NCBI GenBank assembly: GCA_027000565.1
Contig: JALTNS010000396.1
Span: 1-32,323, forward strand
DNA from: Rhizobiaceae bacterium
GTDB taxonomy: Bacteria > Pseudomonadota > Alphaproteobacteria > Rhizobiales > Rhizobiaceae
Direction: 5' to 3'
DNA length: 32,323 nt
The notes beneath the pieces were generated by a model. The model was not told the DNA's origin. It saw nothing but the letters and a program-made list of their open reading frames with translations, and did no database searches. This document shows, piece after piece, positions 1 through 8,586 of the stretch (its first letter is position 1; each line of letters opens with the position of its first letter). Both the position numbers and the translations under genes were made by a program.

Positions 1-183
1 CACCGGTCAACGAAAAGTCGGTAGCGATCCGTCGTTTGTACAAACCGGTGATGGGAAAAGTGTAAATCTGCTTTGGTCGGCGGGGATAAGTTTGTTCAAT
101 TGTCCTGCTTGCTCCCACCTCCCCCTTGAGGAGAGCATATGATTATTGAATAAATATCTAATCAATTGGAATGGAAAATTTGA

Positions 184-834
184 TTATTGTTTCTCGTTAT
201 TTTCCGGACTCAAAGTAACGTAGTCGGTAATTGGGATCATGCCCATTTCTAAGAACATTGGAACAATGTTGGGAGCAACAAATATTGTCATATTTGCGAT
301 TCTTCCGCCGGTTATCTGACTGTTTGTAATGCCAATGCAATTGGCAATTCTAAAATTGGGTTTTGGATTGGTTGTTAGCGCCACTATATCGCAGTTCACA
401 AACCCCAGTTTGATGAAACTAACATCGTGATAAATATACAAGTTGCAGGGCCCAAGCAGGTCGCAATCTGTAAATGTTTTACCGTTAATGGACTTGTCAA
501 TCGGATCGGCTAAACCCGCTAGCGAAATCCTTTTCTTAAAAAACTCTGTATCCAATGGATTGATGGTGTCAGATCTTTCTTGCCAAAGTAAAATGGCCGA
601 AGACCGAGTAATTTGAAATCGAATCGCAAAAAACATTAGGATTATCCCCAATGCGAGCACTCCTGCGGTAAGCCCGGCAAGCACCCAGGCAAAATAACCA
701 AAACTGTTGATCCAGTTTGAAACCGACGCCAAATATGCAGTAAGTGACCCTACAAGTGTAGTTCCACCAAACGCAACCCAAAGTGTAACGCGTGCTGAAA
801 ATCGATCCAAAAAACTGTTAAATTTGTTATACAT
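184..834 (-). CDS. Hypothetical membrane protein: two predicted TM helices, then a Cys/Gly-rich beta-helix-like C-terminal region. Start is uncertain (track start is a GTG at 936; ATG at 834 preferred)
   Basis: Long ORF with hydrophobic segments (VTLWVAFGGTTLVGSLTAYLA, YFAWVLAGLTAGVLALGIILMFFAI) and a C-terminal region 'GKTFTDCDLLGPCNLYIYHDVSFIKLGFVNCDIVAL...'. The N-terminal 34 aa of the track ORF reads through repeat-like DNA and comes within 8 bp of the ubiA start. Confidence 0.6.
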   Translation of the reverse strand: MYNKFNSFLDRFSARVTLWVAFGGTTLVGSLTAYLASVSNWINSFGYFAWVLAGLTAGVLALGIILMFFAIRFQITRSSAILLWQERSDTINPLDTEFFKKRISLAGLADPIDKSINGKTFTDCDLLGPCNLYIYHDVSFIKLGFVNCDIVALTTNPKPNFRIANCIGITNSQITGGRIANMTIFVAPNIVPMFLEMGMIPITDYVTLSPENNEKQ

Positions 835-944
835 GTCTAATTTTAGTTGAATTTTTTTGCCAAGTCCACTTGTACGCAGCGGCACTCGCTCTGTTTCCCC
901 AACCTCCCCCTTGACCAATTCTCCTCGTCGGGTCACATGGGGAC

Positions 945-1916
945 ATGAACCAAACCTCCGACAACCGCGTATCGGATGCGCCGTCGAACAACTGGGTTTA
1001 CCGGATTTTGCCGGTTGGCCTGTGGCCCTATGCGCAATTGGCGCGTTGGGACCGGCCGATTGGTTGGTGGTTGTTGTTGTGGCCGTGCTGGTGGTCGCTG
1101 GCGCTGGCGCTCAACGTATCGCTGGCGCGAAACTATGGCGATGCCGACCCGCTGGTCGGGCCGTTTGTCATCTGGTTTGCCTTTGCGATATATCTGGTTC
1201 TTTTCTGGATCGGAGCCATTGCCATGCGCGGTGCCGGATGCACCTATAATGATCTTGTCGACAAGGAAATTGACGCAAAGGTGGCGCGCACCGCATCCAG
1301 GCCCATTCCTTCCGGCAGGGTGACAATGCTGCAGGCGAAAATGTTTCTGATTGTCCAGGCGCTTGTCGGGGCTCTGGTGCTTTTTTCATTCAACTGGTTT
1401 TCGGTCTGGCTGGGTCTGGCTTCGCTGGCGATTGTCGCCTTCTACCCCTTTGCCAAGCGGTTGACCGACTGGCCGCAATTGTTTTTGGGCCTGGCATTTT
1501 CCTGGGGTGCGCTGATGGGCTGGGCGGTGATGCTGGGTGAATTGTCCCTGCCACCATTGCTGCTTTATGGCGGCTCGATCCTCTGGGTCATTGGTTATGA
1601 CACGCTTTATGCCCATCAGGACAAGGAGGACGATGCGCTGGTCGGTGTGCGTTCAACCGCGCGGCTGTTTGGCGAAAAAACCGCAATCGCGCTGATAATA
1701 CTTTATGGCGTGGCGATGGTGATGTTTGGTTGCGCATTCTGGCTTGCCGGGGTCCAATGGCCAGCCTTTGTCGGGCTGGCACTTGGTGCCGTCCATATGG
1801 GCTGGCAGATCAAGGTGCTTGATATTGATGACGGCGATCAATGTCTCAAGTTGTTCCAGTCAAACAAGCATTTTGGCTGGATAGTATTTTCTGGATTATT
1901 GGCGTCGGTTTTATAG
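945..1916 (+). CDS. ubiA: 4-hydroxybenzoate polyprenyltransferase (UbiA)
   Basis: Multi-TM prenyltransferase with the Asp-rich motif NDLVDKEIDAKVARTASRPIPSGRV and N-terminal YAQLARWDRPIGWWLLLWPCWWS. Confidence 0.95.
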   Translation: MNQTSDNRVSDAPSNNWVYRILPVGLWPYAQLARWDRPIGWWLLLWPCWWSLALALNVSLARNYGDADPLVGPFVIWFAFAIYLVLFWIGAIAMRGAGCTYNDLVDKEIDAKVARTASRPIPSGRVTMLQAKMFLIVQALVGALVLFSFNWFSVWLGLASLAIVAFYPFAKRLTDWPQLFLGLAFSWGALMGWAVMLGELSLPPLLLYGGSILWVIGYDTLYAHQDKEDDALVGVRSTARLFGEKTAIALIILYGVAMVMFGCAFWLAGVQWPAFVGLALGAVHMGWQIKVLDIDDGDQCLKLFQSNKHFGWIVFSGLLASVL

Positions 1917-2016
1917 CAAAGTTCAGATTGTGCACTATTGCATATCGCGCAACTGTTCGGCCTGTACATTTATCTATGTAGAGTTTTTTTGATCAATATT
2001 AAAAGGAATATATATT

Positions 2017-2235
2017 ATGCCCCCTGTACCCACCGAACAAACCACACTGGGTTATGAAGAGATTAAGTGGACCTACCGCAAAGGAAATAGTTCGCTTTCT
2101 GATATGTCCAAAAATCGGTTACGCCAGTTGGGTATGTCCGCCAACGGGATCTCCCAACTCAGCATGGCAAGAACAATATCAAGCCAAAAAGATATGCAAA
2201 TTGTAGCCATGCTGGTGTCAAAAGCGCTGGGTTAG
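2017..2235 (+). CDS. Small hypothetical protein (72 aa)
   Basis: ATG start with an upstream AAAAGGAAT ribosome-binding-like sequence in an AT-rich leader. No family recognised. Confidence 0.45.
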   Translation: MPPVPTEQTTLGYEEIKWTYRKGNSSLSDMSKNRLRQLGMSANGISQLSMARTISSQKDMQIVAMLVSKALG

Positions 2236-2475
2236 TAAAAATACTTGCTTTTTTCCGACCAGCCATCCGGCTGGCCGCCCGTTCACGGGCTTGCGCATTG
2301 CTCTTATTGTCATTTGCTTGTGAGGTTTTGCCACGTGGGCTCTTTAAAAGTGCAATGCTTGCCTTGCCACGGAGGGAGACAATCCGGCGTAACGTTCCAA
2401 CTGAGCCGATAGGCGAAGCGCGCAACGCAGGCTGGGGCAAAGCCCCAAAATAGCGGCGAGTTAAAGCAAATAACT
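2236..2475. repeat. Structured intergenic region, possible interspersed repeat element
   Basis: Hairpins CCAGCC-atcc-GGCTGG (2259-2274), GCCCG-ttca-CGGGC (2277-2290) and GGGGC-aaa-GCCCC near 2435. The antisense ORF (2159-2479) has repeat-like low-complexity translation. Confidence 0.35.
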
Positions 2476-3057
2476 TCAATTTCTGGCGATAATCTCGTCC
2501 GCAGTTAAAACAGCCACTTCGCTGACAATGCCGGGTTTGCGGCGCATCAAAAACCGTGGCCGGCGTTTTACGGCATTATGACGGCGGCGCCTTGGTTTTT
2601 GTTCTTCTGTGCGCAGCAGCCCAAGAGTATTCTGCACGGTTGAAACCGCACCATCGGTCGCGATCATCAACATTGGCAGACGCAGGGTGCGGCTCCACGA
2701 ATGCCAATCGGCAGCGACATCATCAAGATTGTCGGAAACCAGCAGCGGCACAGACATCGCCTCATCCTTGTGCAATAATTCGAGCGTTACGGTGGTTTTG
2801 CCGTCATCACCTTCAAAGGCCCGCGCAGCAACGCCGCGAAATGCCTTTGACGGCAGCGCCATTGAGAGCGGCAGGCCGCAATTGAGCTTGCGCTTCATTA
2901 CCGCGCCTTCCACGTCAACCGTGAACGAGACATTTTCAGCATCTTTTTCACGGCGGGCATAACTTACCTGCTGTGGTAAAAGGAAGGGATCAAGCCGCAT
3001 TTCCGCGTCTGCCCATACGGGCTTTTGCCCCGCCATTGTGGGTTGGGTATTCATCAT
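2476..3057 (-). CDS. DUF6101-like family protein
   Basis: ORF MMNTQPTMAGQKPVWADAEMRLDPFLLPQQVSYARRE...; basic Arg-rich C-terminus. Likely start MMNTQ, downstream of the track start. Located next to ubiA. Confidence 0.7.
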   Translation of the reverse strand: MMNTQPTMAGQKPVWADAEMRLDPFLLPQQVSYARREKDAENVSFTVDVEGAVMKRKLNCGLPLSMALPSKAFRGVAARAFEGDDGKTTVTLELLHKDEAMSVPLLVSDNLDDVAADWHSWSRTLRLPMLMIATDGAVSTVQNTLGLLRTEEQKPRRRRHNAVKRRPRFLMRRKPGIVSEVAVLTADEIIARN

Positions 3058-3270
3058 TGCCTCTCCGTCACTCTCAAGAGTCCGATATCTTTCGGTTCTC
3101 CACGCGGGCCGGTTTTTATGACCTCGCATTACCGGTCAGCATAGGGCAAAGGCCTCGAATTAGGCTTAAGAATACTGGTTAAGAAAGGCTGAGTTGCAAC
3201 AGGGTTAGCAAAACCTCACCCGCTGTAGGAATTTGGTAACCGCTCTTGCCCAGAGGTTAACGCAGCCCGG

Positions 3271-4701
3271 TTACAATACCTTGCCCGGGTTCATGATGCC
3301 CTTTGGATCAAACGCGGATTTTACCCGGCGCATGAGATCAAGTTCGATCGCCGGTTTACTGCGCGCCATCTCATCACGTTTCATCAGGCCGATACCGTGT
3401 TCGGCGGAAATCGAGCCGTTGAACCGGCGTACCAGCGTGTGAATGGCAAGATTGACGTCTTCACGCATTGCCATGAACTGATCGCGCTCGCCACCTTCGG
3501 GCTGCGAAATATTGTAGTGAATATTGCCATCGCCGAGATGGCCGAATGCAACGATGCGGGCATTCCTGATCATTTCATCGATAATTTTTTCAGCCTCGAT
3601 GAGAAAGCGCGGCACATCGGCAACGGCAACCGCAATGTCATGTTTGATCGACCCGCCTTCGGGTTTCTGCGCAATCGACATGGATTCACGCATGAGCCAG
3701 AAATCCTGTTGCTGTTGATAAGATTGCGCCAGCGCCGCATCACTGATCAGCCCAACCTCCAGCGCTTCGCCCAGTGCCTGTTCCATTAGCGCCCGCGCGT
3801 CATCGCTTGAGCGGGTGGAAGATATTTCAACGAGACAATACCACGGGTGAATATCGTCAAGCGGGTCGCGCTGGCCCTGAATGTGGCGGGTGACAAATTC
3901 AACCCCGATACGCGGCATCAGTTCAAATCCGGTCAACCCGGTTCCGGCACAATCGCGCACCAGATTAAACAGCTCCAGCGCTTTTTGCGGTGATGCAAGC
4001 CCGACATAGGCGACCTCGCGCCCGCGCGGCCTGGGAAAAAGTTTCAAAACAGCAGCGGTAATGATGCCGAGGGTGCCTTCCGCGCCGATGAACAAATCTT
4101 TAAGATCATAACCGGTATTGTCCTTGCGCAGTTTACGCAATCCGTTCCAGATTTCACCGTCCGGCAGCACCACTTCGATGCCAAGCACCAGATCGCGGGT
4201 ATTGCCATAGGCCAAAACCCCGGTACCACCGGCATTGGTCGAAAGATTGCCGCCAATCTGGCAGGTTCCCTGTGCCCCGAGTGACAGGGGAAACAATCGT
4301 TCCAGCTTTTCGGCCTCATCGCGGATTGTTTGCAAAACCACCCCGGCTTCGACCGTCAGCGCGTTGCCTTTCACATCGATGTCGCGAATGCGGTTCATCC
4401 GTGAAAGCGAAACGATGACTTCCGACCTGTCGGGATTGGCAACCGACCCGCCGACATGGCCGGTATTGCCGCCCTGCGGTACGATTGCTGTGGCCGTTTT
4501 ATTGGCAAGAGCCAGAATTTGCGAAACTTCTTTGGTGGTTTGCGGGCGCAGAACCAGCGGTGCTGCGCTTTTATAGATGCCGCGATTTTCCGCCTGATAG
4601 GGGGCTTTGTCGTGTTCAGACAAAAGGGCGTTACTGGCACCGACAATGGCGCTGAACTTGGCGATCAGTTCATCAGAAAGATTGTTGGTGTTATTGTTCA
4701 T
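3271..4701 (-). CDS. FAD-binding oxidoreductase, GlcD / D-2-hydroxyacid (D-lactate or D-2-hydroxyglutarate) dehydrogenase-like
   Basis: FAD_binding_4-type PQGGNTGHVGGSV and LSTNAGGTGVLAYGNTRDLVLGIEVVLPDG; C-terminal FGHLGDGNIHYN and SAEHGIGLMKRDEM...DPKGIMNPGKVL. Confidence 0.92.
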   Translation of the reverse strand: MNNNTNNLSDELIAKFSAIVGASNALLSEHDKAPYQAENRGIYKSAAPLVLRPQTTKEVSQILALANKTATAIVPQGGNTGHVGGSVANPDRSEVIVSLSRMNRIRDIDVKGNALTVEAGVVLQTIRDEAEKLERLFPLSLGAQGTCQIGGNLSTNAGGTGVLAYGNTRDLVLGIEVVLPDGEIWNGLRKLRKDNTGYDLKDLFIGAEGTLGIITAAVLKLFPRPRGREVAYVGLASPQKALELFNLVRDCAGTGLTGFELMPRIGVEFVTRHIQGQRDPLDDIHPWYCLVEISSTRSSDDARALMEQALGEALEVGLISDAALAQSYQQQQDFWLMRESMSIAQKPEGGSIKHDIAVAVADVPRFLIEAEKIIDEMIRNARIVAFGHLGDGNIHYNISQPEGGERDQFMAMREDVNLAIHTLVRRFNGSISAEHGIGLMKRDEMARSKPAIELDLMRRVKSAFDPKGIMNPGKVL

Positions 4702-5676
4702 TCAATCATTATGCCTTGGCGCGGCAGCGCGGCGCAACCGGTCATTGATCGCTTCCCCAAGTCCGTCAGCGGGAATTGGCTGCACCGCAATGGTCTTGGC
4801 AGCGGCGGCGTCCAGTTGTTTGAGATAAGCAAACAGGTTTTGCGCCGCCTCTGCCGGATTGCCCGACGGGCTGAGATTGAGCACGGCAATGGCTTTTTCA
4901 GCATTGGCAATCGGCTGGTCACCAAATGCCAGTAATGCCTCGCCACCATCCAGCGAAGTGGCATTGAGCCGCAACAGGCTGCGCGGTGCATAATGCGATG
5001 CCATCATGCCCGGCGCCTGAATGGCTGATTTTCCTGCGGGGCGAACGAGCGGGCGCTGGATGAAATTTTCCAACACCTCCGCGCTGGTCCCTCCGGCGCG
5101 CAACAGGACAACATCATCGCTGTCGATTTTGATGATGGTGGATTCAAGTCCGATTTTGCATGGCCCGCCATCGACAATGAGATCGATATTGTCTCCAAGC
5201 TCTTCAGCCACATGGGTAGCCAGTGTCGGCGATATGCGGCCCGATATATTGGCGCTGGGTGCGGCGACAGGCCTTGCAAGACGCCCGGCAATATCGGCCA
5301 TGATCCCCCGTGGTGCCCGCAGCGCAATCGTATCAAGCCCGGCGCTGACCAAGGGGTGAATGCAGCAATCATCCTGCAATGGCACGACAACTGTCAGCGG
5401 GCCGGGCCAGAATTTTCGGGCCAGCTGTCGCACCAGCGGCGAGAACTGCCCGTATTTTTCAGCCATTTCCAACCCGCTCACATGGCAGATCAGCGGATTG
5501 AATTGCGGCCTGCCCTTGGCCTCGAAAATATTCGCAACCGCCTTGCCATTTGTCGCATCCGCGGCCAGTCCGTAGACGGTTTCGGTCGGGATAGCCACCA
5601 ACCCGCCGGAAGCAAGCCTGCTTGCGGCGCCTGCGAGCGCTTTTTTCGGTTCATCAATGGCGTTGATCATATTCAT
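4702..5676 (-). CDS. L-threonylcarbamoyladenylate synthase (Sua5/YwlC type with C-terminal Sua5 domain)
   Basis: GGLVAIPTETVYGLAADAT, KGRPQFNPLICHV, FWPGPLTVV, APSANISGRISPT. Stop is directly adjacent to the start of the FAD oxidase (TGAATG). Confidence 0.93.
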   Translation of the reverse strand: MNMINAIDEPKKALAGAASRLASGGLVAIPTETVYGLAADATNGKAVANIFEAKGRPQFNPLICHVSGLEMAEKYGQFSPLVRQLARKFWPGPLTVVVPLQDDCCIHPLVSAGLDTIALRAPRGIMADIAGRLARPVAAPSANISGRISPTLATHVAEELGDNIDLIVDGGPCKIGLESTIIKIDSDDVVLLRAGGTSAEVLENFIQRPLVRPAGKSAIQAPGMMASHYAPRSLLRLNATSLDGGEALLAFGDQPIANAEKAIAVLNLSPSGNPAEAAQNLFAYLKQLDAAAAKTIAVQPIPADGLGEAINDRLRRAAAPRHND

Positions 5677-5835
5677 TGCCCCTGTTTATCGCCAAAATTT
5701 AATAAGGGAATGGGCAGGCACTAATTTTCTTACACAAGCGGTGAATATGGGCTTGCGAATATGGGCATCGGGCGCGCCAGCAGCTATAGAGGCGATGGTT
5801 GAAGAATCGATATAGCTGAATACGGATTGAAGCCC

Positions 5836-7110
5836 ATGAATGTTCTCATCATTGGCGGTGGTGGCCGCGAACATGCGCTGGCGTGGAAGCTCGCACAATC
5901 GGCAGGGCTGAACACCCTTTATTGCACGCCGGGTAATGCCGGAATAGCCAATGTGGCGACCTTGGCGGCGCTTGATGCCGGCGATCATCCGGCAGTGATT
6001 GGGTTCTGCACGACAAATCAAATTTCTCTGGTGGTGGTCGGGCCGGAAGTGCCACTGGTTGCCGGATTGGTCGATGCTCTGGAAAATGCCGGAATTGCCG
6101 CCTTTGGCCCTTCACCAAAAGCCGCCCGACTGGAAGGGTCGAAAACCTTCACCAAGGAATTGTGCGCCCGGCATAATATTCCAACCGCCGCGTTCCAGCA
6201 TTTCAACAATGCGCCAAAGGCCAAGATGTACGCGCGCCAACAAGACCTGCCAATTGTTATCAAGGCCGATGGACTAGCCGCCGGCAAGGGCGTGATCATC
6301 GCCGAAACAACAAATGATGCGTTAAATGCGATTGACGATTGTTTCGAGGGTGAATTTGGCGAGGCGGGAACAGAAATCATCATCGAGGAATTTCTCACCG
6401 GTGAAGAAGCCTCGATGTTTTTTCTCTGTGATGGTCAAAACGCCTTGCCGCTTGGTACGGCCCAGGACCACAAACGGGTGGGCGAAGGTGATTGCGGCCC
6501 CAATACCGGCGGCATGGGGGCCTATTCTCCAGCCCCTGTGATGGATGATGCGGTTATACAAAAAACCATTAATCAGATCATCAATCCGACCCTGCGCGGC
6601 ATGAGCGAAATGGGCGCGCCGTTCAAAGGCGTGCTTTATGCAGGGCTGATGATTGAAGATGGTCAGCCAAAACTGATTGAATATAATGTGCGTTTTGGCG
6701 ATCCTGAATGTCAGGTGCTGATGATGCGGCTGAAGAGTGATTTATTGCCGCTGCTCATTGCTGCCTGCGAAGGCAATCTCGCGGATATGTCAATTGAATG
6801 GCGCAAGGATGCGGCCCTCACCGTGGTGCTGGCGGCCAATGGCTATCCCGGAACCTATCAGAAGGGGTCGGTGATTGAAGGTACAGATAGCCTCGACAGC
6901 AAATTTGTTCAGGTTTTTCACGCCGGAACGGCGATTGACAATGGAAAGTTGATTGCGACTGGCGGGCGGGTGCTGAATGTGACGGCCCTTGGCAAAAATG
7001 TTGTCGAGGCGCAAAGGCGCGCCTATGCGGCGGTTGATCAAATCAACTGGCCAGAAGGTTTTTGCCGCCGTGACATCGGCTGGCGCGCTGTTGCAAGGGG
7101 GGCGAAATGA
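5836..7110 (+). CDS. purD: Phosphoribosylamine--glycine ligase
   Basis: [69 protein letters not shown]. Confidence 0.97.
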   Translation: MNVLIIGGGGREHALAWKLAQSAGLNTLYCTPGNAGIANVATLAALDAGDHPAVIGFCTTNQISLVVVGPEVPLVAGLVDALENAGIAAFGPSPKAARLEGSKTFTKELCARHNIPTAAFQHFNNAPKAKMYARQQDLPIVIKADGLAAGKGVIIAETTNDALNAIDDCFEGEFGEAGTEIIIEEFLTGEEASMFFLCDGQNALPLGTAQDHKRVGEGDCGPNTGGMGAYSPAPVMDDAVIQKTINQIINPTLRGMSEMGAPFKGVLYAGLMIEDGQPKLIEYNVRFGDPECQVLMMRLKSDLLPLLIAACEGNLADMSIEWRKDAALTVVLAANGYPGTYQKGSVIEGTDSLDSKFVQVFHAGTAIDNGKLIATGGRVLNVTALGKNVVEAQRRAYAAVDQINWPEGFCRRDIGWRAVARGAK

Positions 7111-8583
7111 TCACCGGTCAACCAATCCAAGCGCCTCGCGCATAGCCGCAATATTTTGCAGTTTGGCCTCAAATACCGACCAGTCATCACTTTCATCGAT
7201 AAACGACCAGATATGTTCAACCTCGTCGATCAGCATTGTGCAAGGCTTGTGTTGTGAAAAATAGGAATGGCTCAACCGTTCCGGCCTCACAGGCTCCTGT
7301 GCTTTTAGAAATGTTTCGAGAGCCAGCCAGTCATCACCCTGATACTTGGCGGCAATCGGGCTGGCCTTGGCGCGAACGGAGCTGAGTGCTCCGCCAAACC
7401 AGTCAAAAAACAATTGCTCGATTGGCACATTTTCAAGCCTCATCCAGCGCAGCAAATCCATTATGAATTCTGCATTTTCATCGGCGTTTGACGGATTGGC
7501 GCGAACCCCAAGGCGGGCAAAAAAACCGTCCACCATGGCACTTGTATAATGACCGGGATAGGCCTGCATCGACTGGCTCAATCGTTCGGCTGGAACAATT
7601 TTGGCCAGTGCCGAACCCAGTTGTGAGAGGTTCCAGCCGACAGAATCGGCCTGTCTGCCATAGGCGTAAAGCCCCTGTTGGTCGAAATAGGCGGCGGTAA
7701 ATTCAGGATCGGCAAATTCGGTAAACCGCCAGGGACCATAATCAAAACTCTCACCGGTAATATTCATATTGTCGGTATTCAAAACCCCATGAACAAATCC
7801 CGCTGCCATCCACGATGCGGCCAGTCTGGCGGCATTTTCAATGACCGCATCAAACAGGCCGATGGCGCACGCCTGCGGATTGTCGCCTTTTACCCCGGGA
7901 TAAAAATGTTTGATACAATAACCAACCAGCCGTTCAATTGACGCGACCTCGTCGTAAGCCGCCAGCATTTGAAATGTGCCAAAGCGGATATGCGAATGAT
8001 TAAGCCTGACCATTACCGCCGAGCGGGTCGGGCTTGGTTCATCACTGCGCTGCAAGGCCTCGCCGGTTTCAATGACGCTGAATGTTTTTGACGTATTGAC
8101 CCCAAGCGCCTCAAGCATTTCGGTTGCCAATATCTCCCGTACCGCGCCCTTTAACGTCAACCGGCCATCACCGGCGCGCGAATAGGGGGTTTCGCCCGAA
8201 CCCTTGGTGCCAAGATCAAGCAAGCGGCCCTTTTGGTCGCGCAATTGCCCAAACAAAAAACCGCGCCCGTCGCCAAGTCCCGGATTATAATGGCGGAACT
8301 GATGGCCGTGGTAGCGCATGCAATGGGGATAGGGCAGGTTGTCGGGCAGGGGGTCAAAGCGGCTGAAATGATCAAGCCATTCCTGCTCGGTTAAAGTATC
8401 CAACCCGACGGTTTTGTCATGACGAATATTGCGAAACCGCAAAATATGTTTTGGAAAATTTGCCGCTGCGACCGGGTCAAAAAACGGTGCGCCTTCGCTT
8501 TCATCATCCTTGTCGACAAGAACATCACGATCTGGCAATGACCGATAGGGGGTGTGCGGATTGTAGGAGCTGGAAACGGGCAT
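7111..8583 (-). CDS. selO: Protein adenylyltransferase SelO (YdiU/UPF0061 family)
   Basis: GHQFRHYNPGLGDGRGFLFGQ, GTKGSGETPYSRAGDGRLTLKGAVREIL, GFVHGVLNTDNMNITGESFDYGPW. Confidence 0.94.
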   Translation of the reverse strand: MPVSSSYNPHTPYRSLPDRDVLVDKDDESEGAPFFDPVAAANFPKHILRFRNIRHDKTVGLDTLTEQEWLDHFSRFDPLPDNLPYPHCMRYHGHQFRHYNPGLGDGRGFLFGQLRDQKGRLLDLGTKGSGETPYSRAGDGRLTLKGAVREILATEMLEALGVNTSKTFSVIETGEALQRSDEPSPTRSAVMVRLNHSHIRFGTFQMLAAYDEVASIERLVGYCIKHFYPGVKGDNPQACAIGLFDAVIENAARLAASWMAAGFVHGVLNTDNMNITGESFDYGPWRFTEFADPEFTAAYFDQQGLYAYGRQADSVGWNLSQLGSALAKIVPAERLSQSMQAYPGHYTSAMVDGFFARLGVRANPSNADENAEFIMDLLRWMRLENVPIEQLFFDWFGGALSSVRAKASPIAAKYQGDDWLALETFLKAQEPVRPERLSHSYFSQHKPCTMLIDEVEHIWSFIDESDDWSVFEAKLQNIAAMREALGLVDR

Positions 8584-8586
8584 GAA

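Noticed and set aside
2251-2340. 'ANDN'-like peptide (…SQANDNKSNAQARERA…) on the minus strand, reminiscent of a tmRNA tag
   Set aside because: The frame does not stop after a tag-length peptide, and I found no tRNA-like acceptor or T-arm (GGTTCGA-type) nearby on that strand. More likely a translated repeat.
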